NCBI GenBank assembly: GCA_947627245.1
Contig: CANQVH010000003.1
Coordinates: forward strand, 61,813 to 125,812
Length of the DNA: 64,000 nt
From: an uncultured Lachnospiraceae bacterium
GTDB taxonomy: Bacteria; Bacillota; Clostridia; Lachnospirales; Lachnospiraceae
Direction: 5' to 3'
In this document: in pieces, positions 50,195-61,521 of the stretch
How the letters are laid out: each line of letters starts with the position of its first letter
Position numbering within the stretch: position 1 is the first letter of the stretch
Position numbers and translations under genes: made by a program
Notes under the pieces: model-generated
What the model saw: only the letters and a program-made list of their open reading frames with translations
Told to the model about the DNA's origin: nothing
The model's database searches: none

Positions 50195-51832
50195 CTAATG
50201 CACAGGTGAACGTCTCACGAGTTTTCGGCGGTCTGGTTTTTCCAAAAGCAGGAAAAAAGCGAGTAAAAGAAAGGTAATCGTGTATGCACTTGAAAGGACA
50301 AGCACAGAAGCCCATGTTGCCTTAGCGGGTGATGGGAAAATGCTTTGTAGTAAAAGAGCTGCCGCGCTGCTTAGGATGCAGACGAGCCCCGGTTTCACCA
50401 GCGTGTCGAAAAGATTTGTGTCAAAGCCGCTCCTTTGACGGAGAACATACAGGGTGCATACGGTCAGGAATGTCTGGCTGAAAAGGGTGCCGGCCAGATA
50501 TCCGTTGATCCCGGTGCGCGGGACGAGGAGGATGATAGAGGCAAGGCGGATGCCGAAGCCGACGACGTTCCAGCCTGTGACGAGCGTGGTCGCCCCGAGA
50601 CCGTGCAGGATATTTACGAGGGTTGTATTGATGTAGAGAAACGGGCAGAGAAGCGCAAGCTTTCTAGTGAATTCTCCGGCTAGCTCGTTGTGGAACAGCA
50701 ATTCGCCGATGCTGCCTCCGAACAGCAGGAAGGCGCACAAAAAGAACAATCCGAGCAGAAGGCTGCTTTGAAAACCGGCGTCGACGGTGCCGGTTATTTT
50801 TTTGCGCTGATGGAGCGCGTGCGCCTCGGAGACGGCGGGCAGGAGCAAGGTTCCGAGTGCGGAGGTGACCGCAGTGGGGAACATGATCAGGGGAAGCGCC
50901 ATACCGGTCAGCGTTCCGTAGACGGTAAGCGCCTGCGCGCTGTTGCAGCCGAAGCGGCGGAGCATCTGAGGCAGCAGGGCCGCTTCGATCCCCTGCAGAA
51001 CACAGACCAGCATGCGGTTCAGACCGAGCGGCAGAGAGACCGATACGGTTCGGCTCAGGTCGGCGCGTCCGGGACGGATACTTCGATTTGATGAATTTTG
51101 AGTACGGAAAAAACTGTACGCCGGGCTTTTGCTGCCTTTGGCGTTGTTTTTATCAGGGGATTTTCCGGTACCATCCGATATGCATATGAACGGAGTGTTT
51201 TTCCCGAAGACCAGTTGATACGCGCAGAACAGGGCCGCGGACAGTTCGCCGGCGAGCTGCCCGAGCGCCATGGCGGAGGCGTCCATGGTCCGTCCGCTTT
51301 TGCGGATGTACAGAAAGATCGCAAGAACGGAGACAATGCGAAGAAGCTGTTCAATAAACTGCGCGGCGGCCGGTATCGAGACATTTTTTCTGCCGATGAA
51401 GAAGCCGATGATACAGCCGTGGATCGCGGAAAAAGGAATAGAGAACGCGACGATCTGCAAGAGGACGGCGCAGGATGGCTCCAGAAGGAAGGAGCGAGCG
51501 ATCCACGGAGCACCGAAAAACATGGCCGCGGCGCAGGCGGACGAGAGCCCGCCGGAGAGCAGGAGCGCGCAGAAGAGAATGCCGAGTGCCGAGTGGTCGT
51601 CTTTTTCCGCATAGTATTCGGCCGTGAAGCGCGAGACGGCGGTCTGGATGCCGCCGCAGGAAAGCGCCATGCAGAAGGCGCACACAGGGAGCGTGAGCTG
51701 GAAGAGGCCGATCTGCGCCGCACCGATCGTGCGAGAGAGGAATATCTTATAGAGGAAGCCTGCCGCCCTAGTCAGAAGGCCGGTGAACGTCAGGATAAAA
51801 GTGCCTTTCAGAAGAAAATGCCGCTGATTCAT
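50195..51832 (-). CDS. Polysaccharide/lipid flippase (SpoVB/MurJ-like MATE superfamily)
   Basis: LLKGTFILTFTGLLTRAAGFLYKIFLSRTIGAAQIGLFQLTLPV. Confidence 0.88.
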   Translation of the reverse strand: MNQRHFLLKGTFILTFTGLLTRAAGFLYKIFLSRTIGAAQIGLFQLTLPVCAFCMALSCGGIQTAVSRFTAEYYAEKDDHSALGILFCALLLSGGLSSACAAAMFFGAPWIARSFLLEPSCAVLLQIVAFSIPFSAIHGCIIGFFIGRKNVSIPAAAQFIEQLLRIVSVLAIFLYIRKSGRTMDASAMALGQLAGELSAALFCAYQLVFGKNTPFICISDGTGKSPDKNNAKGSKSPAYSFFRTQNSSNRSIRPGRADLSRTVSVSLPLGLNRMLVCVLQGIEAALLPQMLRRFGCNSAQALTVYGTLTGMALPLIMFPTAVTSALGTLLLPAVSEAHALHQRKKITGTVDAGFQSSLLLGLFFLCAFLLFGGSIGELLFHNELAGEFTRKLALLCPFLYINTTLVNILHGLGATTLVTGWNVVGFGIRLASIILLVPRTGINGYLAGTLFSQTFLTVCTLYVLRQRSGFDTNLFDTLVKPGLVCILSSAAALLLQSIFPSPAKATWASVLVLSSAYTITFLLLAFFLLLEKPDRRKLVRRSPVH

Positions 51833-52036
51833 ATGGGGTCCGTCCGAGCGCATATTTGTACACTATATGCGGCGGGAAGTGAAGGTTAGTACTGCCGAAA
51901 ATTTTGCGCTTGACAGATAACGGAACAGGTGCTATTCTGTACACGAAATCCGAGTAAAACGCTCGGAAATGAAATCTAAAATACAAAATCGCATTCAAAA
52001 TGACCGGGAGCATGTTCTTTCGGCAGGGAGAAAGCT

Positions 52037-52507
52037 ATGAAATTATCGACAAAAGGAAGATACGGCCTGCGCGCGATCATTGACCTTGCGCAGTACAGCG
52101 AGCAGGAGGCAGTGTCGATCAGCAGCATCGCGCAGCGACAGAATATTTCTGAGAGCTATCTGGAGCAGTTGGTCGCGAAGCTGAAGAAGGCGGGACTCGT
52201 GATGAGCACGCGCGGAGCACAGGGAGGATATCGGCTGGCGCGGTCGGCGGACGAGGTCTCGGTCGGAGACGTGCTGAGGGCGCTGGAAGGAAATCTGGAG
52301 GCGGTCGTCTGCTCGGCGCAGACAGACGAGGGCTGTCAGGGCGCGGATTTGTGCGTGACGAAATACGTCTGGCAGAAGATCAACGAGAGCATTGCGAAGA
52401 CGGTCGACGAGATGATGCTCAGTCAGCTCGTGGAGGAGAGCAAAAAGGCGCAGCAGAAAAATGCGCCCCGGCAGCCGGATTACAGCAACCGCAGTTGCCT
52501 TGGCTGA
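52037..52507 (+). CDS. Rrf2/IscR-family regulator
   Basis: MKLSTKGRYGLRAIIDLAQYSEQEAVSISSIAQRQNISESYLEQLVAKLKKAGLV. Confidence 0.95.
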   Translation: MKLSTKGRYGLRAIIDLAQYSEQEAVSISSIAQRQNISESYLEQLVAKLKKAGLVMSTRGAQGGYRLARSADEVSVGDVLRALEGNLEAVVCSAQTDEGCQGADLCVTKYVWQKINESIAKTVDEMMLSQLVEESKKAQQKNAPRQPDYSNRSCLG

Positions 52508-52589
52508 CGCAGGATCCTGTGAACCGGATATACGAAGGAGAACAATGCAGTTTTGTGCTGCAAGTTTATGATAGAAGAGGAGAACGAAC

Positions 52590-53777
52590 ATGGAACGATT
52601 GATTTATCTGGACAATGCCGCAACAACAAAGACCTCGCCGACGGTGCTGGAGGCGATGCTCCCGTATTTTTCCGAGTATTACGGGAATGCGTCCAGCATC
52701 TATAGCATCGGTACGAAGAGCAAGGAAGCGATCAACCACAGCAGGGAGGCGATCGCGGCCACGCTCGGCGCAAAGCCCGAGGAGATCTATTTTACCGCAG
52801 GAGGCTCCGAGTCGGATAACTGGGCGATCAAGGCGACCGCCGAGGCATACGGGGCGAAGGGAAAGCATATCATCACGTCGAAGATCGAGCACCATGCGGT
52901 ACTGCATACCTGCGAATATCTGGAAAAGCAGGGGTACGAAGTGACCTATATCGATGTCGACGAAAACGGTGTGGTGAAGCTGGATCAACTGGAAAAAGCG
53001 ATCCGTCCGGATACGATCCTGATCACGGTCATGTTTGCGAATAATGAGATCGGGACGATCCAGCCGATCAAAGAGATCGGGGAGATTGCGAAAAAGCACG
53101 GGGTCCTGTTCCACACGGATGCGGTGCAGGCGTACGGCCAGCTCCCGATTAACGTAGACGAGCTGAATATCGATATGCTCAGCTCCAGCGGCCACAAGAT
53201 CTGCGGGCCGAAGGGGATTGGCTTCCTCTACATCCGCAAGGGCGTAAAGATCCGCTCGTTCGTACACGGCGGAGCGCAGGAGCGCAAGCGCCGCGCGGGT
53301 ACGGAGAATGTTCCGGGGATCGTCGGCTACGGCAAAGCGGCCGAGGAAGCGGTAGCGACGATGCAGGAGCGCACGGCGAAGGAGATCGAGCTGCGCGATT
53401 ACCTGATCGATCGTATTTTGAAGGAAATTCCGTACACGAGGCTGAACGGACACCGGACAAAGCGTTTGCCGAACAATGCGAATTTCAGCTTCCAATTTAT
53501 CGAGGGTGAGTCATTGCTGATCATGCTCGACATGGAAGGAATCTGCGGCTCGAGCGGTTCCGCCTGTACATCCGGTTCGCTGGATCCGTCGCATGTGCTT
53601 CTGGCGATCGGCCTGCCGCACGAGATCGCGCACGGTTCCCTGCGTCTGACGCTCGGCGCCGAGACGACGAAGGAGGACATTGATTTCGTGATCGATAAGG
53701 TGAAAGGGATCGTGGAGCGGCTGCGCAGCATGTCGCCTCTGTACGAGGATTTTGTGAAGAAGTCGAAAGAAAATTAA
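52590..53777 (+). CDS. nifS: Cysteine desulfurase NifS
   Basis: [56 protein letters not shown]. Confidence 0.95.
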   Translation: MERLIYLDNAATTKTSPTVLEAMLPYFSEYYGNASSIYSIGTKSKEAINHSREAIAATLGAKPEEIYFTAGGSESDNWAIKATAEAYGAKGKHIITSKIEHHAVLHTCEYLEKQGYEVTYIDVDENGVVKLDQLEKAIRPDTILITVMFANNEIGTIQPIKEIGEIAKKHGVLFHTDAVQAYGQLPINVDELNIDMLSSSGHKICGPKGIGFLYIRKGVKIRSFVHGGAQERKRRAGTENVPGIVGYGKAAEEAVATMQERTAKEIELRDYLIDRILKEIPYTRLNGHRTKRLPNNANFSFQFIEGESLLIMLDMEGICGSSGSACTSGSLDPSHVLLAIGLPHEIAHGSLRLTLGAETTKEDIDFVIDKVKGIVERLRSMSPLYEDFVKKSKEN

Positions 53778-53814
53778 GCGTTACAGACAGAATAGAGATG
53801 AGAGGAGCACAATT

Positions 53815-54252
53815 ATGTATTCAGAGAAGGTAATGGATCATTTTCAGAATCCGAGAAATGTAGGAGAGATTGAGAATGCGAGCGGCGTGGGCACGGTCGG
53901 AAACGCGAAGTGCGGCGATATCATGCGCATGTATCTGGATATCGACGACAACGGGATCATTCAGGATGTAAAATTCAAGACGTTCGGCTGCGGAGCTGCC
54001 GTGGCGACAAGCAGTATGGCGACGGAGCTCGTCAAGGGAAAGAGCATTCAGGAGGCGCTGCAGGTGACGAACAAGGCTGTCATGGAGGCGTTGGACGGGC
54101 TTCCTCCCGTGAAGGTACACTGTTCGTTGCTGGCGGAGGAGGCAATCCATGCGGCGCTGTGGGATTATGCGCAGAAGCACGGAATCGAGATCGAGGGGCT
54201 TCAGAAGCCAAAGTCCGATATCAGCGAGGGCGAGGAAGAAGAGGAGTACTGA
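53815..54252 (+). CDS. nifU: Fe-S scaffold protein NifU
   Basis: MYSEKVMDHFQNPRNVGEIENASGVGTVGNAKCGDIM. Confidence 0.95.
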   Translation: MYSEKVMDHFQNPRNVGEIENASGVGTVGNAKCGDIMRMYLDIDDNGIIQDVKFKTFGCGAAVATSSMATELVKGKSIQEALQVTNKAVMEALDGLPPVKVHCSLLAEEAIHAALWDYAQKHGIEIEGLQKPKSDISEGEEEEEY

Positions 54253-54297
54253 GTCGGATACTCGGACGCGGAGAGAAAGTGATCGGGGAAACGAGAT

Positions 54298-55374
54298 ATG
54301 AAGAAGGGAAAGGTAGTCGTCGGGATGTCCGGCGGCGTAGACTCGTCGGTGGCGGCGTATCTGCTTCTGGAGGCCGGTTATGACGTAATCGGCGTCACGA
54401 TGCAGATCTGGCAGCAGGAGGACGACGACACGGTAAGCGAGAACGGCGGCTGCTGCGGATTAAGCGCCGTGGAGGATGCTGCGCGTGTGGCAAGTAAGCT
54501 TGGAATCCCGCACTACGTCATGAATTTCCGCGAGGAGTTTTCCGAGAAGGTCATTCGGTATTTTATGGATGAATATCTTGCCGGGCGCACGCCGAACCCG
54601 TGTATCGCCTGCAACCGCTATGTGAAGTGGGAGTCTCTTCTACAGCGGAGCCTGCAGATCGGAGCGGACTGCATCGCGACGGGGCACTACGCGCGAATCG
54701 CGAAGCTTCCGAACGGACGGTACGCGCTGCGGCGCTCGGCGACGGACGAAAAGGATCAGACCTATGCGCTCTACAGTCTGACGCAGGAGCAGCTAGCGCG
54801 TACGCTGATGCCGGTTGGCGATTATGAGAAGCCGGAGATCCGCGGAATCGCGGAACAGCTTGGGCTTTCTGTGGCGGACAAGCCGGACAGCATGGAAATC
54901 TGCTTTGTCCCGGACAAGGATTACGCGGGATTTATCCGCGCAAACAGCGGACGGGAGATTCCGGAAGGAAATTTTGTGACGTCGGACGGCAGGGTGCTTG
55001 GCAGACACAAGGGCATCACGCATTATACGATCGGACAGCGAAAAGGATTGAACCTCTCGATGGGGCATCCTGTGTTTGTGACGGAGCTTCGCCCGGAGAC
55101 AAACGAGGTCGTGATTGGCGAGGCGGAGGATGTTTTCACGGACAGGCTGCGCTGTAATCGTTTGAATTTTATGTCCGTGCCGGATCTCGAGGGCGAGATG
55201 CCTGTGATCGCGAAGATCCGCTACAACCACCGGGGCGCTCGGGCAGTCGTGCGAAAAACCGGACCTGACGAGGCGGAAGTGATCTTTGAAGAGCCGGTGC
55301 GCGCGGTGACTCCGGGGCAGGCGGTCGTGTTTTACGACGGCGATTATGTGGCCGGAGGCGGGACGATTCGGTAG
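54298..55374 (+). CDS. mnmA: tRNA 2-thiouridine(34) synthase MnmA
   Basis: VVVGMSGGVDSSVAAYLLLEAGYDVIGVTMQIW. Confidence 0.96.
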   Translation: MKKGKVVVGMSGGVDSSVAAYLLLEAGYDVIGVTMQIWQQEDDDTVSENGGCCGLSAVEDAARVASKLGIPHYVMNFREEFSEKVIRYFMDEYLAGRTPNPCIACNRYVKWESLLQRSLQIGADCIATGHYARIAKLPNGRYALRRSATDEKDQTYALYSLTQEQLARTLMPVGDYEKPEIRGIAEQLGLSVADKPDSMEICFVPDKDYAGFIRANSGREIPEGNFVTSDGRVLGRHKGITHYTIGQRKGLNLSMGHPVFVTELRPETNEVVIGEAEDVFTDRLRCNRLNFMSVPDLEGEMPVIAKIRYNHRGARAVVRKTGPDEAEVIFEEPVRAVTPGQAVVFYDGDYVAGGGTIR

Positions 55375-55476
55375 ACGGTGGGTCTTGCAGGTACGGGACC
55401 TTGCATGCCGCGGAGAAATATGGTAAATTCGTATTTAGTAACAAGCCGTGAAAAATGCGAATAAGATCAATGGAGA

Positions 55477-56805
55477 TTGTGTATGTACAGCGATCATACG
55501 GATAACAGACACTACAACGACGACCCGGATATCGCGACACGCGTGCCGATGGGAAACGGCTTTTCGGAGACAAAGACAAGGCAGTCCGGAAGCCGGTATA
55601 TGGACAAGCGGATTCGGGATGCGGCCGGGCAGCATGCTTCGGGGTCGGGCGATCATGGAAAAAACAGAGGGAGCAACCGCAGCCGTCTGTTTATTTTTCT
55701 TACGATTATTTTGCTTGTTCTGATCCTGTGCGCGGTGGCAGCCATCGTATTAATGCAAAGACAAAAGAACGGAGCGGGACAGGATGGGTCCGGGACGCTG
55801 CAGAATGCGGCGGAGGGCAGCTTGCCTGAAAATAAAGCGGGAGACGGTACGGCGGGCGCCGGGCAGGACAATATGCCGGGAGACGCCGGACAGGATGGCG
55901 GGTCAGATGCAGAAGACCAAGACCAAGCGGGAGCGGAAGAGGTGACGTCGTCGGATGATGTGCAGGAAGGAGGTTCGGACGAAGCTCAGACGCAGCTTGT
56001 CGATCTTTCGATTTTGGACAGCCCGTATGCCTCGCTGATGGATGCGCAGACCGGGGAGCTGCTGGCGGTAAAACGAGGCGATGAAAAGATCTTCCCTGCG
56101 TCCATGACGAAGATGCTGACGGTGATCACAGCGATTGAGAATATTCCGGACCTTGACGCGACGATCTATATGGAAGAGGATTTTTATGAGGATCTGTATG
56201 ACGAGGACGCGTCGCGGGCGGGCTTTGAGCCGGGCGAGGAAGCGGTGATCCGGGATCTGCTCTACGGGGCGCTGCTCCCGTCGGGCGCGGAGTGCTGTAT
56301 CGAGCTTGCCAGACAGGCCGCCGGTTCGGAAAGCGCGTTCGTCGATCTGATGAATCAAAAGGTCGCCGATCTCGGACTTGTGCAGACACATTTCACGAAC
56401 TGCACGGGTCTGCACGATACGGAGCAGTTTTCGACCTGCACGGAGATGGCGAAGATTCTGCGCTCGGCGATGCAGAATGAGACCTTTCTCGACGTGTTTA
56501 CGACGCACCGGTATTCGGTAAATCCCACCTCCATACATCCGGAGGGGTTCACCTTCTGGAGTACGCTCTTCAAGGCTACGGCGGACGAGATCGTGACGGG
56601 TGGGGAGATCATCGGCGGAAAGACGGGCTTTACCGACGAGGCAGGGCATTGTCTGGCGAGCGCCGCCGAGATTTACGGAGAAAAATATATTCTGGTGACC
56701 GCCGGATGGGCGGAGGATCCGGAGAATGAGCTTTATCACATTGACGATGCGTTTCGGGCGTACAATGCGCTCGGAAGCGCGCTGAGCGAGGAAAATGCAG
56801 GGTAG
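55477..56805 (+). CDS. D-alanyl-D-alanine carboxypeptidase (S11) with N-terminal TM and low-complexity linker
   Basis: ASLMDAQTGELLAVKRGDEKIFPASMTKMLTVITAIE; GGKTGFTDEAGHCLAS. Confidence 0.88.
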   Translation: MCMYSDHTDNRHYNDDPDIATRVPMGNGFSETKTRQSGSRYMDKRIRDAAGQHASGSGDHGKNRGSNRSRLFIFLTIILLVLILCAVAAIVLMQRQKNGAGQDGSGTLQNAAEGSLPENKAGDGTAGAGQDNMPGDAGQDGGSDAEDQDQAGAEEVTSSDDVQEGGSDEAQTQLVDLSILDSPYASLMDAQTGELLAVKRGDEKIFPASMTKMLTVITAIENIPDLDATIYMEEDFYEDLYDEDASRAGFEPGEEAVIRDLLYGALLPSGAECCIELARQAAGSESAFVDLMNQKVADLGLVQTHFTNCTGLHDTEQFSTCTEMAKILRSAMQNETFLDVFTTHRYSVNPTSIHPEGFTFWSTLFKATADEIVTGGEIIGGKTGFTDEAGHCLASAAEIYGEKYILVTAGWAEDPENELYHIDDAFRAYNALGSALSEENAG

Positions 56806-56811
56806 GATGAT

Positions 56812-58011
56812 ATGAAAAGAAGAACCGGAGTATGTGCGCTTTTGACCGTATTGGTCTTGCTGCTGTTTTCAGGGATCGGAGGGCGGCTTGACGCTCATGC
56901 GGAGGGATGGACCTTTGGCGATCAGTTGAGCGGAAGAGAACGGGAACTTTACGAAATCCTTGAGGAGCATTATGCCGCGCTGCAGAATTATAAAGAGGTG
57001 AACGGATTCACGATCCAACTGCGCAGTCCGATGACGGAACAGGAGATTATGACGTTTGCGTGGTTCAGGCCGCAGCGCGCTTTCCTGATGGATCACTGTG
57101 ATCTTTTCTGGATCTCGTCGCTGTCGTTTGGCGTGACTGCAAAGTGGGATATGGAAACAGGCGCGCGCACCGCGTCCGATATGGTAGTATATGCGGTGGA
57201 CCGTTATTCCGATATACGAAGTGATGTCACGAGTGCGCAGAGCGAGCTGCGCAAAGCGATCGCCGCGGTGAAAAAGTGCAGCGGGCGATATGCGAAGGTG
57301 AAAGCCGCGCATGACTATGTCATCAGACTTACCGCTTATCCCAAAAATCTGGTGCCTGCATACTATCATGCGGTGACAGGCCCGCTTCTGAAGAAATATG
57401 CGAATCAGGGCGTTTGCGAGGCGTATGCATGGCTGTTTGCCAATATCTGCAAGGCGAACGGGATCCCGTGCGTCATTCTCGAGGGCAACAACCACGCGTG
57501 GAATTACGTGCAGATGGAGGACGGTAAGTGGTATCTGGTGGATACGACATGGGATGACGGAGGAAGGATCCTCTACGATTACTTCCTTGTAGGTGCGGAG
57601 ACGACCGTAGCCGGAAAAAAAGTGAAACAGACACATCCCGCGGCTTCCATCGGAGAGCTTTACATGATGAACAAGGTATCGCCGCTGAAATATCCGACGC
57701 TTTCCAAAAAGGCATATAAGAAGCCCGGCAGTCAGGCGCAGAAATCCGCAAAAGTGACGACGATAAAGATTGTGAGCTCCACGAAGCAGGTAAAAGCAGG
57801 GAAGACGCTTGCCTTAAAGGCGACGGTCCTTCCGAACCGCGCCGCGAACAAAAAGCTCAAATGGTCGTCGAGCAATACGAAGTATGCCACGGTGACAGGC
57901 AAGGGAGTCGTGAAGACGAAAAAAGCGGGAAAGGGCAAGACGGTCCGGATCACGGCGCAGGCCACGGACGGCAGCGGGAAGAAAGCGACGATCAGAATTA
58001 AAATAAAATAG
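56812..58011 (+). CDS. Secreted transglutaminase-like + Ig-like (BIG2) protein
   Basis: GVCEAYAWLFANICKANGIPCVILEGNNHAWNYVQMEDGKWYLVDTTWDD; C-terminal Ig-like repeat. Confidence 0.85.
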   Translation: MKRRTGVCALLTVLVLLLFSGIGGRLDAHAEGWTFGDQLSGRERELYEILEEHYAALQNYKEVNGFTIQLRSPMTEQEIMTFAWFRPQRAFLMDHCDLFWISSLSFGVTAKWDMETGARTASDMVVYAVDRYSDIRSDVTSAQSELRKAIAAVKKCSGRYAKVKAAHDYVIRLTAYPKNLVPAYYHAVTGPLLKKYANQGVCEAYAWLFANICKANGIPCVILEGNNHAWNYVQMEDGKWYLVDTTWDDGGRILYDYFLVGAETTVAGKKVKQTHPAASIGELYMMNKVSPLKYPTLSKKAYKKPGSQAQKSAKVTTIKIVSSTKQVKAGKTLALKATVLPNRAANKKLKWSSSNTKYATVTGKGVVKTKKAGKGKTVRITAQATDGSGKKATIRIKIK

Positions 58012-58063
58012 GGGTTTGCGGACGAAATAAGAGAGACATTACCATAGTTGATAATCAGAATGA

Positions 58064-58106
58064 AAAACAGTCGGTCGGGAGAAATCACCGTCCGACTGTT
58101 TTTTCT
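58064..58106 (+). terminator. Intrinsic terminator
   Basis: AAAACAGTCGGTCGG...CCGTCCGACTGTTTTTT. Confidence 0.7.
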
Positions 58107-58346
58107 ATATATTTATAGTTATATGAAGCGTAAGATAATAATTGAAGTTGAAAACTTATATATAATATGTTGACAAAATGAAAAATAAGTATATAATAAG
58201 ATATTATATATTATATTAATGAACATTTCGTTTTCATTTCAGCGGCGAGATCAGCCAATATCCAAGGTGTGGAAAAACATTTGTATTTTATTCGGGAAGT
58301 TGATTGAAAAAAATTTACAAAATATTATAATAAAGGAGAGGAAATT

Positions 58347-59291
58347 ATGAATCAAACGCAAAAAATGAATAGGCAGATGCAGAAGGAGGTTGCACAGCCG
58401 AAGCCGCTTCAGGAATTGAACCTGATGGATGATTTTCTTTTTGACGTGGCAACGGAAGACTTGGAGGTCTGTAAGATTATCATTGAATTGTCCCTGAATA
58501 TACAGTTACAGAGTATACGTTGGAAAGAGGGACAGAAGGTGGTGCGCAATCTGCCCGGACGCCGCGGAATCCGCATGGATTTTTGCGCGGAGGATGAGGA
58601 CGGGAATTATTTTGATGTTGAGATGCAGAAACGCAATGTCGGAAACATTCCCAAGCGTACACGCTTTTATCAAGCATTGGTGGATGCGCCTATGCTGAAG
58701 AGCGGCGAGGAGAGCTTCGACAACCTGCAGCCGGTGTATATCGTTGTGATCTGCGGCTTCGACCTGTACGGGTTTGGGAAGTATCGCTATTCCTTTGGCA
58801 GTTACTGTGAGGAAATTCCGGGACTCACCATGGGAGATGAGTGCAGAAAGATATTCCTGAACACAAAAGGAAATAATGTTGACGAGGTGGAGAAACCTTT
58901 GGTGGATTTCCTGCGATATGTGGAGCGCAGCGACGGGACAGGCATTGCAGCAGATTGTGACGAGCGAGTGAAGCATCTGCATGAAAAGGTGAAGCGTATT
59001 AAGACCAGCAGTCAGACGGAGGTGTCGTACGTGAGAGCGCAGGAGAGAGATCGTTTAATACGGGAAGAAGGAAGAGAAGAAGGAAGAGAAGAGGGGCAGA
59101 CCAGAAAATTGCTTGAACTGGTCAGCAAAAAGCTCTGTAAGGGAGATTTGCAGGAGAAGATTGCAGATGATCTGTGTGAGGATATAGCATTAGTGCAACG
59201 ACTCAGTGAGGCGCTGCAGAATTGTGTGCCTGCATATGATCCCGATGCGGCGCTTGCGTATCTGGAAAAGGAAGAGCCTCTTTTGCTTTAA
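58347..59291 (+). CDS. Rpn-family PD-(D/E)XK nuclease / putative transposase
   Basis: LMDDFLFDVATEDLEVCKIIIELSLN...RGIRMDFCAEDEDGNYFDVEMQKRNVGNIPKRTRFYQALVDAPML; C-terminal EEGREEGREEGQ. Confidence 0.88.
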   Translation: MNQTQKMNRQMQKEVAQPKPLQELNLMDDFLFDVATEDLEVCKIIIELSLNIQLQSIRWKEGQKVVRNLPGRRGIRMDFCAEDEDGNYFDVEMQKRNVGNIPKRTRFYQALVDAPMLKSGEESFDNLQPVYIVVICGFDLYGFGKYRYSFGSYCEEIPGLTMGDECRKIFLNTKGNNVDEVEKPLVDFLRYVERSDGTGIAADCDERVKHLHEKVKRIKTSSQTEVSYVRAQERDRLIREEGREEGREEGQTRKLLELVSKKLCKGDLQEKIADDLCEDIALVQRLSEALQNCVPAYDPDAALAYLEKEEPLLL

Positions 59292-59308
59292 AGGGACTCT
59301 TTCATTTG

Positions 59309-60133
59309 TCAGCCGTTTTTCCATTTTATCTGTTGTCCGACCCGGTGCTCGAATACGGTATAGTACCGGAAACCGAGTTTTTGCAAAAGCTCCGCCGTGT
59401 AATCAAATTTGTAACAGAGATCTTTCGGCTCGTGCGCGTCGGAGCCGACGGTGACGAGTTCTCCGCCGAGTTCACGGTAGCGTCTGAGAACATTGGCGCA
59501 AGGATTCGGTTCGCCGAGACCGTACCTGAGCCCGCCGGTGTTGACCTCAAGGCATTTGCCGTTTTCAATCAAAAGGCGCAGGATCGGGTCGATAAAGTCT
59601 GCGTAGGATTCGTAAGAGTAGTATTTGTTGCGGTTCGGACCGTAGCGGACGATATAGTCCATGTGCCCGAGCGTATCAAAGGATGCAGGGTCGCATTGCT
59701 TCAGCGTTTCGTACTGTACACGGAAAAACTCCTCGTAGCAATCGCGCTCCGAGCGCCCGTCGAAATAAGAAGGATAGTAGGGATCCATGCCGTTCAGGTT
59801 GTGCAGGGAGGCGATGATAAAATCGAACGGGTATTGCCGGGACAAGCGGGCAAACGCTTCCGGCAGATGCGGCTGGATGCCGAACTCCATGCCGACGCCG
59901 ATCCGAATCCGACCGCGGTATTGTTCCCGCAACTGCAGCATCCGCGCAAAATATTCATCGAAGCTGACAGAAAAAACACAGTCTGAGGGCGGCGCGTCCG
60001 GATCCTCATGCTCCGTGAAGCACAGACCTTCGAGACCAAGCGAGACCGCGCATTCGATCATCTGCGCGGCAGGCGTGTCGCAATCGCCCGAGAAATCGGA
60101 GTGAAGGTGGCAGTCATATTTAATAGTTCCCAT
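59309..60133 (-). CDS. PHP-domain histidinol-phosphatase (HisK type)
   Basis: YDCHLHSDFSGDCDTPAAQMIECAVSLGLEGLCFTEHED; GSDAHEPKDL. Confidence 0.88.
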   Translation of the reverse strand: MGTIKYDCHLHSDFSGDCDTPAAQMIECAVSLGLEGLCFTEHEDPDAPPSDCVFSVSFDEYFARMLQLREQYRGRIRIGVGMEFGIQPHLPEAFARLSRQYPFDFIIASLHNLNGMDPYYPSYFDGRSERDCYEEFFRVQYETLKQCDPASFDTLGHMDYIVRYGPNRNKYYSYESYADFIDPILRLLIENGKCLEVNTGGLRYGLGEPNPCANVLRRYRELGGELVTVGSDAHEPKDLCYKFDYTAELLQKLGFRYYTVFEHRVGQQIKWKNG

Positions 60134-60450
60134 ATTCGGAACGCTCCTTTCGCGAAGCCATGTGCGCCCTGTGGCGACGCACTTGTTGGGGTGTGCCCGA
60201 CAGACAGCTTGCGGTAGGCATCCGTTCACAAAGTATGCGTGTGCCCGCTTTTGCCATCAGCAATTTGCACATCTGGAAACCATAATAACGAATGTGACGC
60301 AAAAAGTCCACAAAATTTTTCCATCCGGGCATATTACTACTTGAATTTTTTGGACAAATTAGTTAGAATAGCAAATAGGTTGAGGGCGTGCAGTGTATGC
60401 CTGCCCCGACAGAAATTTAACAATATTACATTTTAGGAGGAATTGTAATT

Positions 60451-61464
60451 ATGGCAGTGAAAGTTGCAATCAATGGTTTTGGACGTATTGGCCGTCTTGC
60501 TTTCAGACAGATGTTCAACGCTGAGGGCTACGAGGTAGTTGCGATCAACGATCTTACCAGCCCGAAGATGCTTGCTCATCTTCTGAAGTATGACTCTTCT
60601 CAGGGCAAATATGCTCTGGCTGACACGGTTTCCAGCACAGAGGATTCCATCGTTGTTGACGGCAAGAACATCACGATCTACAAAGAGGCAGACGCTTCCA
60701 AGCTTCCGTGGGGACAGCTCGGTGTAGACGTAGTTCTGGAGTGCACCGGTTTCTATACCTCCAAGGCGAAGGCTGAGGCGCACATTCAGGCTGGCGCGAA
60801 GAAGGTTGTTATCTCTGCTCCGGCAGGCAATGATCTTCCGACCATCGTTTACAATGTAAACCACACCGTGCTGAAGAAAGAGGATACGGTTATTTCCGCA
60901 GCTTCCTGCACGACGAACTGCCTTGCTCCGATGGCGAAGGCTCTGAACGACTATATGCCGATCGAGTCCGGTATCATGTGCACGATCCACGCTTACACAG
61001 GCGATCAGATGATTCTGGACGGTCCGCAGAGAAAGGGCGATCTGAGAAGATCCCGCGCAGGCGCGATCAACATCGTTCCGAACTCCACAGGTGCAGCAAA
61101 GGCGATCGGCCTGGTTATTCCGGAGCTGAACGGCAAGCTCATCGGCGCTGCACAGCGTGTTCCGACCCCGACCGGTTCTACCACGATCCTGAACGCTGTC
61201 GTTAAGGGTGAGGCTACTGTTGAGGGCATCAACGCGGCTATGAAGGCTGCTGCTACCGAGTCCTTCGGTTACAACGAGGACGAGATCGTTTCTTCTGACG
61301 TGATCGGCATGAGATTCGGTTCTCTGTTCGATGCTACGCAGACCATGGTTATGCCGCTGGGCAACGGCACTTCTCAGGTGCAGGTTGTTTCATGGTATGA
61401 CAACGAGAATTCTTATGTGAGCCAGATGGTTCGCACGATCAAGTACTTCGCAGAGCTTGCATAA
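60451..61464 (+). CDS. gap: Glyceraldehyde-3-phosphate dehydrogenase
   Basis: [37 protein letters not shown]. Confidence 0.98.
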   Translation: MAVKVAINGFGRIGRLAFRQMFNAEGYEVVAINDLTSPKMLAHLLKYDSSQGKYALADTVSSTEDSIVVDGKNITIYKEADASKLPWGQLGVDVVLECTGFYTSKAKAEAHIQAGAKKVVISAPAGNDLPTIVYNVNHTVLKKEDTVISAASCTTNCLAPMAKALNDYMPIESGIMCTIHAYTGDQMILDGPQRKGDLRRSRAGAINIVPNSTGAAKAIGLVIPELNGKLIGAAQRVPTPTGSTTILNAVVKGEATVEGINAAMKAAATESFGYNEDEIVSSDVIGMRFGSLFDATQTMVMPLGNGTSQVQVVSWYDNENSYVSQMVRTIKYFAELA

Positions 61465-61491
61465 TTGATGTAATTGAGTTAAGACCTGAAA

Positions 61492-61521
61492 AGAGGTCCG
61501 GTCGGAATGGACCGGGCCTCT
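61492..61521 (+). terminator. Putative terminator downstream of gap
   Basis: AGAGGTCCGGTC-ggaatg-GACCGGGCCTCT. Confidence 0.55.

Noticed and set aside
59040-59105. Tandem gaagaaggaagagaa units, possible microsatellite/CRISPR-like repeat
   Set aside because: Short in-frame EEGREEGREEG coding repeat, typical of Rpn-family C-termini; no spacers.
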